Origin: Polytrichum commune
Taxonomy: Eukaryota > Streptophyta > Polytrichopsida > Polytrichales > Polytrichaceae
Length of the DNA stretch: 64,000 nt
Assembly (NCBI GenBank): GCA_950295325.1
Contig: OX485804.1
Location: 11,780,001-11,844,000 of the forward strand
Direction of reading: 5' to 3'
How positions within the stretch are numbered: position 1 is the stretch's first letter; every line of letters begins with the position of its first letter. Below are positions 34,117 through 45,674 of the stretch, in pieces. The notes below the pieces were generated by a model. It saw only the letters and a program-made list of their open reading frames with translations. It was not told where the DNA came from and ran no database searches. The position numbers and the translations under genes are program-made.

Positions 34117-35089
34117 TGTCGCAACCCTTGCTAGGTCCCTTAACAATCTTGCCAATTTTCGTTTCTAGCAAAGGTTACGAGCGCTAACCCTTCGCATTCC
34201 GCCATGCTAATGGATAGCTCCTCTTACCCCGGACCAATAGTTCATAGGAGGGAACCAACCCTCCTACTTTGCTTTCGGGACTCACCCCTTAATCGGTAAC
34301 CCATTTCCCCAATGTGGACTTCCATCCATGGAAGTCCAATCCTATGTTGATCATCGCGTTGTCGGAGCAACACTACAACAACCCGAAGCATACTAGGCAA
34401 CTATGGCCTCACAATAGGCCAAAGCCCATGGAGGCCTTGCCGTTCGGCCTCGGGTGGGTGAGGCCACACCACCTCACCCATATAAGCCTCTAGGACTCTA
34501 CACGGAGCCCCTACCCCACCGCCAACCAACCTCTTGTCTCTCTACCAAGAGTTGGGGCCAAGTGGACATTTTCCCTTAGCTGCTGGGCCTAGAACCCCCC
34601 CAGCAGCTTCAGACCATCATAACTTCCTTGTATGATGTCTGATCATAACAACCAACCACTCCATCCTCATCTACGCTTCACGTAGATGCCGATGGACTCC
34701 TCGCTTGCCCCATTCGGGCAAGTCTTGAGGAAGTTATGCCTGTTTGAACCTTGGCAGTCCCGGGAATCACTCCCAGGCACTGCTGTACCAGGGCGCTGTC
34801 CCGGGACAGCGCCCCACTCAAATGGCCATAACTCCTAGCTCCCACCTCCGCTTGAGGTGATCTTGAGCATTCTAGAATCACCACGCCATGAGCTACGCAT
34901 AGCTCATGGCCTTACCCTCATGCCTCCTAGTCTCCGTGGGTGGGAGGCGTTCCCAACGCCCGGGGCCCTCACCCACACTAGGATCACTTGGGCCCTTTCA
35001 CCAACGGCGCCACAAGTCCCGGGTGTCACTCCGGGGTCCCCCTTGTGCCCATGGTATTTCGGGCACTCCTCATGGAGAGGTGCGCGACA
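34117..35089 (-). repeat. 5' LTR of reverse-strand element
   Basis: 973 bp; about seven differences from the 3' LTR at 28172-29144. It ends next to the target duplication GAGGG. Confidence 0.9.
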
Positions 35090-35237
35090 GAGGGTTGGTT
35101 CCCTCCTATGAACTATTGGTCCGGGGTAAGAGGAGCTATCCATTAGCATGGCGGAATGCGAAGGGTTAGCGACTCGTAACCTTTGCTAGAATTGAAAATT
35201 GGCAAGATTATTAAGGGACCTAGCAAGGGTTGCGACA

Positions 35238-35283
35238 CAAACTCATCATGGAGGGAGGTCTCTTGAGTCAATCTACTTCCTAG
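35238..35283 (+). pseudogene. MULE-type gene, C-terminal end
   Basis: After removal of the split solo LTR and one target copy, the frame from 27331 continues as KLIMEGGLLSQSTS to a TAG at 35281-35283. It converges on the small reverse-strand gene ending at 35445. Confidence 0.5.
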
Positions 35284-35444
35284 AATTCCTCTCAGCCTAG
35301 CAATACATTGGGATATGATATATGTGTCCATTTCTGGACCTCTTGTGAAGCAATAATTGATTGATATAATAAAGATATAATTTCAATGATTATGTTTATT
35401 CCATTCAAAGTATCGTATTACAATGTATCATTTGTCTATCAACT
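35284..35444. other. Convergent intergenic gap
   Basis: 161 bp between two converging gene ends. It is AT-rich and holds the poly(A) signal of the reverse gene; nothing else seen. Confidence 0.5.
35395..35400 (-). terminator. AATAAA poly(A) signal
   Basis: AATAAA on the reverse strand, 45 bp downstream of the stop of the gene at 35445. Confidence 0.5.
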
Positions 35445-35861
35445 CTATTTTCGTTTAGCATACTTCTTGGATGATTCCGAGGAAGGTGGACCCGGTCGAA
35501 GCAAATCCATATAAGAAACTGTCTTATCTCTCTTTCGATCCTTCAGCGGAAGATGATGCAGCGGCAAGGCTCTCATCCGTTCGCGAAATGAAATAGACTT
35601 TGAAGATTCCCCTTCCACCTTCACCTCCTCCTCCGTTTCGTTCGATTTGTCTTCATCCAAATCAGCGTCCTTCTCGGGCACATCTTCCTGCTTTTTTTTT
35701 TTTTTCTCACGTTGTTTTTGCTCCTCCCGCGTCCTCCACCTCCATGCTTGTGTAGACTGCGAAAATGGAATCAGGTCGTAGTCATCACTACTTCGATTTC
35801 CAGCAGCAAACGAAAATTCCGGCGATAAATTAACCGGAATATGAGGATCTCCTAGACTTCT
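35445..35861 (-). CDS. Small charged protein gene, main part
   Basis: Reverse-strand frame ending in KKYAKRK and a stop at 35445. Features: PHIPVNLSPEFSF, a highly charged Lys/Glu coil (KQREKKKKKQED ... EEEVKVEG), then FRERMRALPLHHLPLKD and TVSYMDLLRPGPPSS. No known domain; the tail recalls the charged C-terminal tails of SWIM-containing MULE proteins, so it may be a fragment of one. The gene is split by a stack of LTR elements; its first codons lie at 50764-50819. The whole protein would be about 155 residues. Confidence 0.45.
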   Translation of the reverse strand, partial: RSLGDPHIPVNLSPEFSFAAGNRSSDDYDLIPFSQSTQAWRWRTREEQKQREKKKKKQEDVPEKDADLDEDKSNETEEEVKVEGESSKSISFRERMRALPLHHLPLKDRKRDKTVSYMDLLRPGPPSSESSKKYAKRK

Positions 35862-36194
35862 TGTCGCAACCCTTGCTAGCCCCCCCTTGACCATCTTGCC
35901 AATTTTCAATTCTAGCAAAGGTTACGAGCGCTAACCATTCGCATTCCGCCATGCTAATGGTTAGCTCCTCCTACCCCGGACCTTATAGTTCATAGGAGGG
36001 AACCAACCCTCCTACTTTGCTTTCGGGACTCACCCCTTAACCGGTAACTCATTTCTTGGATGTGGACTTCCATCCATGGAAGTCCAATCCTATGTTGATC
36101 ATCGCGTTGCCGGAGCAACACTACAACAACCCGAACCATACTAGGCAACTATGGCCTCACATTGGGCCAATGCCCATGGAGGCCGTGCCGTTCG

Positions 36195-37167
36195 TGTCGC
36201 GCACCTCTCCATGAGGAGTGGCCGAAACACCATGGGCACAAGGGGGACCCGGAGTGACACCCGGGACTTGTGGCGCCATTGGTGAGAGGGCCCAAGTGAT
36301 CCTAGTGTGGGTGAGGGCCCCGGGCGTTGGGAACGCCTCCCACCCACTGAGACTAGGAAGCATGAGGGTAAGGCCATGAGCTATGCGTAGCTCATGGCGT
36401 GGTGATTCTAGAATGCTCAAGATCACCTCAATCGGAGGTGTGAGCTAGGAGTTATGGCCATTTGAGTGGGGTGCTGTCCTGGGACAGCGCCCAGGTACAG
36501 CAGTGCCTGGGAGTGATTCCCGGGACTGCCAAGGTTCAAACAGGCATAACTTCCTCAAGACTTGCCCGAATGGGGCAAGCGAGGAGTCCATCGGCATCTA
36601 CGTGAAGCGTAGATGAGGATGGAGTGGTTGGTTGTGATGATCAGACATCATACAAGGAAGTTATGATGGTCTGAAGCTGCTGGGGGGGGTTCTAGGCCCA
36701 GTAGCTAAGGGAAAATGTCCACTTGGCCCCAACTCTTGGTAGAGAGACAAGAGGTTGGTTGGCGGTGGGGTAGGGGCTCCGTGTAGAGTCCTAGAGGCTT
36801 ATATGGGTGAGGTGGTGTGGCCTCACCCACCCGAGGCCGAACGGCACGGCCTCCATGGGCATTGGCCCATTGTGGGGCCATAGTTGCCTAGTATGGTTCG
36901 GGTTGTTGTAGTGTTGCTCCGGCAACGCGATGATCAACATAGGATTGGACTTCCATGGATGGAAGTCCACATTGGGGAAATGGGTTACCGATTAAGGGGT
37001 GAGTCCTGAAAGCAAAGTAGGAGGGTTGGTTCCCTCCTATGAACTATTGGTCCGGGGTAAGAGGAGCTATCCATTAGCATGGCGGAATGCGAAGGGTTAG
37101 CGCTCGTAACCTTTGCTAGAAACGAAAATTGGCAAGATTATTAAGGGACCTAGCAAGGGTTGCGACA
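36195..37167 (+). repeat. 5' LTR of outer element
   Basis: 973 bp. Subtype markers GGGGGACCCGGAG and CCCACTGAGACTAGGAAGC are shared with the LTR at 49143. In this subtype the central palindrome has changed bases (GGTGCTGTCCTGGGACAGC). Confidence 0.9.
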
Positions 37168-37169
37168 TT

Positions 37170-37181
37170 TGGTATCAGAGC
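37170..37181 (+). other. Primer binding site of outer element
   Basis: TGGTATCAGAGC two bases after the 5' LTR. Confidence 0.9.
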
Positions 37182-38668
37182 AGGGTTCCAATATTTGAGC
37201 TAGCACTTTGAGGTGGATATGGCTATCAAAAATGCGGGTTATGATGGTGAGCCCGGGGTTTCCAAAAGGTTGTGAGGCTCAAATTGGAACAAGGATCATG
37301 TGCAAGTGGATTGTGACCATACCATTGATTCTAATGACAATGGTGGGCATGAGGGTGGATTCGGTGAGGAAAAGGGAGGAGTGCTTTGAAAGGGCTCCCG
37401 CAAACCTCGAAAAGTATTCGGGGGCTAGAATACCGAATGCATCCGAAAGCTTGGACGGTGGTAATGTTGGATTGAAATTCCAATCCAAATTGCTTAGAAT
37501 GTGGTGAAGTTGGAATGGGTGGAAATGCGGCACTCAAGGCTTTTAGGCCTATGTCTGCAATTTAACCACCATAATGAATGGCATAACTAAAATTGACTAG
37601 TTGGCTAAGAAACACATCGTTTTAGATGGGGTTTCAAAAGTGGGTGGTGAATATCATGTTCAACTCCCCAAAGCTTCTTGAGGACGTATCGGGAATCTTT
37701 AAGATTTGAAGAACATTGAAGCCGATGGTCCCGAAATGAAGTTGGGCGGCGCATCACCACAAAGTGGGTTTTAGCCGATATTGGTCCCAAGGAAATGAGC
37801 GCAAGTAGTTTGGCCCATTCTACCAAGGCAAATCATGCTAGCTCGTGCCGTGGATGAAATGTGAGAAGGTGGTTTGGTGGTACCAAGCTAGATCATATTT
37901 GTGCCACGGACGGAGTGTTAAAAGTTGGCCTTGCGGACCAAGCCAAACTCATGGTGTTGCCGAGGACCAAATGTTAGACGATGGCTTTGTGGCCAAGGCT
38001 AGTAGCCTTAAGCCAAGGCCAACTATTTTATATCTTGAGGCTCAAATGAATGGGACAAACATCTAATGGGTTGACAAAGAGGCAAGCCATGCCTTCTTGA
38101 GCCCAAAACTCATAAGGGAGTTGGGGCTTGCCGATTGGTAGACCCGGCAAGCCCACCAAGGTGCGGTTTGGAAAGGGCAAACCGCATGAGACAAAGGAGG
38201 CCGCAATGCATGTAACCTTTCAACGTGGGACATTGGATTTTTGTCAAAATTTCACACCAAGTGAAATAGATAAAATGCATGTCATTGTGAAGGCCGCCTT
38301 CTTTGAAACTCACATGATAGATGTGAGGTGCAAGCCGGTGTGCTTGCGGTGCATTATGATGTGTCATAATGGCAAAGAATTGAAGTTCAAATTAACAATG
38401 ACTCCTATGGTAGGAGGACCTAAGTTGAATTTGGTCTTAATGGACCGAATTAAAAAAAAAAAAACAAAACATAATGGTCGTGGTTCAATTGGAGCAACTC
38501 CAAGGAACGTATGGGGAGGCTAGGAAAGATGGGCCTCCCCCAAACAACATTGGTGTGATGTTGGTGAAATACAAGGATGTATTCACCAATGTGTTGCCCA
38601 AAAAAAAATTACCGCCAAGAAGTGAAAAATAACTTTGCTCAACGAGAGATTGAGCTCTTGAGGTATGT

Positions 38669-39642
38669 TGTCGCGCACCTCTCCATGAGGAGTGCCCGAA
38701 ACACCATGGGCACAAGGGGGACCCCGGAGTGACACCCGGGACTTGTGGCGCCATTGGTGAGAGGGCCCAAGTGATCCTAGTGTGGGTGAGGGCCCCGGGC
38801 GTTGGGAACGCCTCCCACCCACAGAGACTAGGACGCATGAGGGTAAGGCCATGAGCTATGCGTAGCTCATGGCGTGGTGATTCTAGAATGCTCAAGATCA
38901 CCTCAATCGGAGGTGTGAGCTAGGAGTTATGGCCATTTGAGTGGGGCGCTGTCCCGGGACAGCGCCCTGGTACAGCAGTGCCTGGGAGGGATTCCCGGGA
39001 CTGCCAAGGTTCAAACAGGCATAACTTCCTCAATACTTGCCCGAATGGGGCAAGTGAGGAGTCCATCGGCATCTACGTGAAGCGTAGATGAGGATGGAGT
39101 GGTTGGTTGTTATGATCAGACATCATACAAGGAAGTTATGATGGTCTGAAGCTGCTGGGGGGGTTCTAGGCCCAGCAGCTAAAGGAAAATGTCCACTTGG
39201 CCCCAACTCTTGGTAGAGAGACAAGAGGTTGGTTGACGGTGGGGTAGGGGCCCCGCGTGAAGTCCTAGAGGCTTATATGGGTGAGGTGGTGTGGCCTCAC
39301 CCACCCGAGGCCGAACGGCACGGCCTCCATGGGCATTGGCCCATTGTGAGGCCATAGTTGCCTAGTATGGTTCGGGTTGTTGTAGTGTTGCTCCGGCAAC
39401 GCGATGATCAACATAGGATTGGACTTCCATGGATGGAAGTCCACATTGGGGAAATGGGTTACCGATTAAGGGGTGAGTCCCGAAAGCAAAGTAGGAGGGT
39501 TGGTTCCCTCCTATGAACTATTGGTCCGGGGTAAGAGGAGCTATCCATTAGCATGGCGGAATGCGAATGGTTAGCGCTCGTAACCTTTGCTAGAAACGAA
39601 AATTGGCAAGATGGTCAAGGAGGGCTAGCAAGGGTTGCGACA
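38669..39642 (+). repeat. 5' LTR of inner element
   Basis: 974 bp. Markers CCCACAGAGACTAGGACGC and GGGAGGGATTCCCGGG are shared with its partner at 44701. Confidence 0.9.
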
Positions 39643-39644
39643 CG

Positions 39645-39656
39645 TGGTATCAGAGC
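39645..39656 (+). other. Primer binding site of inner element
   Basis: TGGTATCAGAGC two bases after the LTR. Confidence 0.9.
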
Positions 39657-42600
39657 AGGGTTCCAAATTTTGAGCTCGCACTTTGAGGGAAACATGGCTA
39701 TCAAAAAATGCAGGTTGTGATGGTGAGCCCGTGGTTTCCAAAAGGTTGTGAGGCTTAAATTGGAACAAGGATCATGTGCAAGTGGAGTTTGACCATACCA
39801 TTGGTTCTAATGACAATGGTGGGCACTAAGGTGGATTCGGTAAGGAAAATGAAGGAGTGCTTTGAAAAGGGCTCCCACAAACCTCCAAAAGTATTTGGGG
39901 CCTAGAATACCGAATGCACCTTAAACCTTGGAGGGTATTAATTTTGGATTGAAATTCCAATTTGAAATGCTTAAAAGGTGGTGATGTTGGAATTGGTGCA
40001 AATGAGGCACCCGGGGCCTCTTAAGGCCTATGTGCGCTATTCAAACGCACAAGTGAAGGATACACCTAAAATGGACGACCTTGTGAGACATGCATCGTTT
40101 TAGGTGGGAATTCAAAAGCGGGTGGTGAATTCCATGTCCGAGTCCCCAAAGCTTCTTGAGGACGTATCGGGAATCTTTAAGATTTGAAGAACATTGAAGT
40201 CGATGGTCCTAAAAAGAAATTCGACGGCGTACCACCATGAAGTGGGTTTAGCCGAAAGAGGTCTCAAGGAAATGGGCATAAGTAGTGTGGCCGTTATACC
40301 AAGGCAAATCATGCTCGTTTCGCGGACACAATGTGGAAGGTGGCTTTGTGGTACCAAGCCAAATCATATTTGTGCCGTATGCGGAATGTTAGAAGTTGGT
40401 TTTATGCTACTAATCCATATAATGTTTGGGCCGCGGACGGAATGTTACAATGTGAATTGGTGGTACCAAGCTAGAACATATTTGTGCCGCGGACGGGATG
40501 TTAAAAGTTGGCTTTGCGGACCAAGCCAAAACATATTGTTGCCGTGGACCGAATGTTAGACTATGGCATTGTGGCCAAGGCTAATAGCCTTAAGCCAAGG
40601 CCAAGTCTTTTATACCTTGAGGCTCAAGTAATCGGAGATATGTCTCATGAGTTGACAAAGAGGCAATGGACTCTTTCATGACCCCAAAGCTCACAAGGGA
40701 GTTGGGGTTTGCCGATTGGTAGAGTGGTGAAGCCCACCAAGGTGCGGTTTGGAAAGGGCGAACCGCATGAGACAAAGGAGGCCGCGATGCATGTAACCTT
40801 TCAATGTGGGACATTGGAATTTTGTCAAAATTTCACACCATGTGAAATAGATGAAATGCATGTCATTGTGAAGGCCGCCTTCTTTGAAACTCACATGATA
40901 GATGTGAGGTGCAAGCCGGTGTGCTTGCCGTGCATTATGATGTGTCATAATGGCAAAGAATTGAGGTTCAAATTGACAAGGACTCCTATGGTAGGAGGAC
41001 CCAAGTTGAATTTGGTCTTAATGGACCAAATGAAAAATGGTAAACATAATGGTCATGGTTCAATTGAAGCAACTCCAAGGAACTCATGGGGAGGCTAGGA
41101 AAGATGGGCCTCCCCCAAACCATACTTGTGGGATGTTGGTGAGATACAAGGATGTATTCACCAATGTGTTGCTCAAAATGTTACCGCCAAGAAGTGAATT
41201 GCAACTTTGCTCAAGAAGAAATTGAGTTCTTGAGGCATGTGGTGACAAAGGAAGTTGGTGGACGAACATGAAGAATGTGAAGGCAATCCAAAAGGAGAAT
41301 TGGCCCTTGATTCAAAAGGGCTTAGGTCATTTGTTGGCCTAGCCAATTAGTACCACAACTTCATTCGAGAGTTTTCTAAGGTTGCTAGGACCTTATTCAA
41401 CTTATTGAGGAAAATGGCTATCCCAAGAGTGGGATGAGCCTTGTCACCAAGCCCTTGGAAAGCTCAAGAGCAAGTTCTCTTCACAAGATGTGGTTAAGTT
41501 TCCGAGTTTTCATAAGCATTTTGAGGTGCACATGGAGACGAAGGACTTTATCATTGGCGGATGTTGATCCAAGATGGATGACCATTGCTTATGAGAGCAT
41601 TAAGCTCCATGGTTGTCGAACCTTGTCCGGCTTGTGCAAGAAATGGCTATCCCAAGAGTGGGATGAGCCGTGCCACCAAGCCATTGAGGAGCTTAAGACG
41701 AAGTTCTCTTCGCCGCCCGTGCTCAAGTTCGCGGAGTTTGACATACCTTTTGAGGTGCATATGGGGGCGAAAGACTTTATTTGGCGGATGTGGATGTAAA
41801 AAAAAAAAAAATGGCCATTGCACATGGGAGCATGAAGCTCGATGGTTGTAAGACCTTGTCCGACTTGTGAAAGAAATGGCTATCCCAAGAGTGGGACTAG
41901 CCTTGTCACCAAGTCTTTGGGGAGCTTAAGAGCAAGTTTTCTTCACCGCCCGTGCTCAAGTTCATGGAGTTTGACAAACCTTTTGAGGTGCATACGGGGG
42001 CGAGTAACTTTGCCAATGATGGATTGTTAATGTAAGATGGATGGCCTTTGCATATGGGGGCTTGAGGCTCGATGGTTGTCAAAGAAGACAACCAACTCAT
42101 GACAAAGAACTTCTTTGCCGTAGTGCATTGCTTGAAGATGTGGCGACATTATTTGGGGTCGCACAAAGCAAAGGTCTACATGGACAATGTGTCCTAAAAG
42201 TATTTTAACGTATACAAGCACAAGTGAGCGCCAAGTCATTGCGGTGGCATGATAGTTTGGCGCTTATGAAGGTGGATTTGGTCCACAAACCGGACCATGG
42301 AAATGTGGTGCCGGATGCGCTAAGTAGACCGGATGAGTTCCAAGTAATGAGAACCATCCAAACCTTGTGGCTAATGTGTGCCGGCAAAGGAAACTTGTGA
42401 TGCAAGATACGGGAGGGGTAAATTAACTACCCCGAGGCACAAAAGCTTTTAGGTGAGCTTCGCAAGAGCAAGGTGCTCAAAGAGGTTAAGTTGGTGGACG
42501 GATTGTTCAAGTGTAAGCAAAGTCGGGTGTATGTGCCTCAAGGCAAGTTGAGGCTATCGGTTTTGAAGGAAAAATGTGATAGTCCTATTGCCAGCCATAG

Positions 42601-44700
42601 AGGAGAAAGAAAAAACCGCCATAGAATGGTGTCATGGAGGTACCATTGGCGGTGCATAAAGGAGGATATAACCCACTTTGTGAAGGCGTGAATAAAGTGC
42701 CAAGTGAACCGAGCCTCTTACCAAAAGCAAGGCGGTTTCTTGCAACCGTTGCCTATCCCGTCGGCGCCATGGCATACTATGTGCATGGATTCGATCACAA
42801 GTTTGCCGGAGACACATGGGTATGATACCATCTTGTTGATGGTAGAGCGGTTTGCCAAGTTGGCACACATGGTGCCGATTGTGGGAACCTCCACCGCGTT
42901 GGAGACCGCATAGCCTTTTCTCAAATGATGGTTGAGGCACCACGGGTTGCCAAAAGTGATTGTGTGGGATCAAGATCCAAATTTCACAAGTGCATTTTCA
43001 ATGCATTTCTCTAAGGAGGTCGGAATGAAACTAAAGTTTAGCACGGCCTTGCATTCCCAAATGGATGGGAAAACGGAACGTGTGAATGGAGTCTTGAAGC
43101 AATACTTGAGGAACTTGGTGGGGGCGGACCAAGGAGATTGGGTGGACTATGTGGGTCGAGCGGAGTGTAATTGCAATATAGCCACGCACTTGACTACCAA
43201 GGGGTGGTCTTTCGTGGTGGCTTATGGAGTGGATGCGCTCCAACCTATTAACCTAGCTCTCGAGGGGGCACATTGAACACTAGAGTTTAACCAAGATGGT
43301 GAGGATTTGGCCAAGGATGGTAAACAAGTCTTGGAGATGACCAAGTTGTTGGTGGAGAAAGCCCGAAGGTGCTACGGAGTGCAAGTCAATGCCGGAAGAC
43401 GCGAAGTGGAGAATGAGGTGGGCCAGAAGGTGTTGTTGAATGTGAACAACTTCACCTAGCCGGAAGGCCTCACTCCAAAGTTCATGTCCAAAATTGGAGC
43501 TCCGTTTTCCATTGTGGAACAAGTGTTCAAGGACATATATAAGTTGGAATTACCGCCCAAGATCAAAGTGCATCCCACATTTCATGTCTCATTCCTAAAA
43601 CGATTTAAGGACGACACCTTGTGGCCCGATCACAAACAAGTGATTAGGCCACCTCCCCACCTTGTGGACGTCATTTGGAACATGAGGTAGGAGGGCATCC
43701 TCAAGTGTAGGAAGCCCAAGTAAAAATGAAAGAAAATGTACAAAGAAGTACTTGGTGAAATGGTGAGGATACCATGAGAAAGAAGCCGTTTGGGTAGCGG
43801 CAAGAGACATGATGAACGGCAAGGAATTGGTAAAGCACTTTGAAGAAACTAAGGCTAGACACTCCAATGAAATGAAGCGTAGGCATTGATGAGGACATCA
43901 ATCTCCTTTAGTGGGGGAGAGACGCTAGTAGCACACTTAGCTTCGAGGCTAATTACTCCACAGCATGTATTTGTTCTTTGGCTTGAAGGAATAAAGTCCA
44001 AACTTTAGTGGTGCAAAGAGAAAAGTATGAGATGAGGTCCTAGTCTTGTACTTGTGCTTGGTTAATGGAAGAGGGGGAATAGACATGCCAAACTAGGTTG
44101 GGTAAGCCGAGTAATTGGGGCCATGGCTTGGAGGGGCCTTGGATAAAACCAAGAAACTTCTTAGTTGTGGGCTTGTCCGGGCGGGGACAAGGTGATGGCG
44201 CGTGCTCATAAAAGTGCTACCCGCGAGCTAACGAGAGTTGGCGCATGGGAGTCATGAACCCATGTCTCGAAAGAGCAAAGTGGGAACCGAGTCGGGCGGG
44301 ACTTGGCATCACCCCCGTGCGATCGAGGCGTGGCTTAACAATGGAAAGCCATCTCGGAGTTGCAACCGAGACAACTTAGTGGAAGCGTTGAGGTCTCGCC
44401 TAGATGTGTCATGTTAGGCTAGTGGAGCCTAACGGGGGAGGCCCCAAAGGAGGGGCAACCCAAGTGAGTCTCAAAGTAGGTGGGTCTATTGTAGGTTAGG
44501 TCCTTGGAGGAGTTCCAAGGTCGCTAACGGACCACCTAGTAACGACACCTTTGGGACTATGCCAAATTTGAAGATGCATTGTGGGGGTCGCGCCCTAAGG
44601 TAAACACAATGCCGCACCATAGAGGATGGCAACTTGAGAATTGGTGTGCCGACTACGAGTATAGTCGATGAGGGCATCAACTCCGTTTGGTGGGGGTGAG

Positions 44701-45674
44701 TGTCGCGCACCTCTCCATGAGGAGTGCCCGAAACACCATGGGCACAAGGGGGACCCCGGAGTGACACCCGGGACTTGTGGCGCCATTGGTGAGAGGGCCC
44801 AAGTGATCCTAGTGTGGGTGAGGGCCCCGGGCGTTGGGAACGCCTCCCACCCACAGAGACTAGGACGCATGAGGGTAAGGCCATGAGCTATGCGTAGCTC
44901 ATGGCGTGGTGATTCTAGAATGCTCAAGATCACCTCAATCGGAGGTGTGAGCTAGGAGTTATGGCCATTTGAGTGGGGCGCTGTCCCGGGACAGCGCCCT
45001 GGTACAGCAGTGCCTGGGAGGGATTCCCGGGACTGCCAAGGTTCAAACAGGCATAACTTCCTCAATACTTGCCCGAATGGGGCAAGTGAGGAGTCCATCG
45101 GCATCTACGTGAAGCGTAGATGAGGATGGAGTGGTTGGTTGTTATGATCAGACATCATACAAGGAAGTTATGATGGTCTGAAGCTGCTGGGGGGGTTCTA
45201 GGCCCAGCAGCTAAAGGAAAATGTCCACTTGGCCCCAACTCTTGGTAGAGAGACAAGAGGTTGGTTGACGGTGGGGTAGGGGCCCCGCGTGAAGTCCTAG
45301 AGGCTTATATGGGTGAGGTGGTGTGGCCTCACCCACCCGAGGCCGAACGGCACGGCCTCCATGGGCATTGGCCCATTGTGAGGCCATAGTTGCCTAGTAT
45401 GGTTCGGGTTGTTGTAGTGTTGCTCCGGCAACGCGATGATCAACATAGGATTGGACTTCCATGGATGGAAGTCCACATTGGGGAAATGGGTTACCGATTA
45501 AGGGGTGAGTCCCGAAAGCAAAGTAGGAGGGTTGGTTCCCTCCTATGAACTATTGGTCCGGGGTAAGAGGAGCTATCCATTAGCATGGCGGAATGCGAAT
45601 GGTTAGCGCTCGTAACCTTTGCTAGAAACGAAAATTGGCAAGATGGTCAAGGAGGGCTAGCAAGGGTTGCGACA
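44701..45674 (+). repeat. 3' LTR of inner element
   Basis: 974 bp, followed by target copy TATGT and then outer-element sequence. Confidence 0.9.

Larger units (their letters stand above)
28172..35089 (-). mobile_element. Full-length-structure Ty3 chromovirus, reverse strand
   Basis: 6918 bp with two 973-bp LTRs, primer site, purine tract and target duplication GAGGG (28167-28171 and 35090-35094). Parts, reading leftward: gag-side repeats about 33440-33300, pol parts 33110-29940, conserved noncoding region, purine tract 29156-29145. LTRs differ at about seven sites, so it is somewhat older than the pairs at 36195 and 38669. Structurally complete ends, but the coding part is broken in many places. 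Confidence 0.9.
27332..35237 (+). mobile_element. Solo LTR split by a reverse-strand element
   Basis: Forward solo LTR: first part 27332-28171, last part 35095-35237, together about 980 bp. Target duplication CAAAC at 27327-27331 and 35238-35242. It contains a small local duplication near 27635. It was already a solo LTR when the element at 28172-35089 entered it. Confidence 0.95.
38669..45674 (+). mobile_element. Inner full-length-structure Ty3 chromovirus
   Basis: 7006 bp, inserted in the outer element's pol region. LTRs 38669-39642 and 44701-45674 look identical; target duplication TATGT (38664-38668, 45675-45679). Parts: gag-side repeats about 40310-40560, pol 40760-43890 with three units of the 225-bp repeat, noncoding region, purine tract 44689-44700. 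It is the youngest layer of the stack. Coding part broken in many places. Confidence 0.9.
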
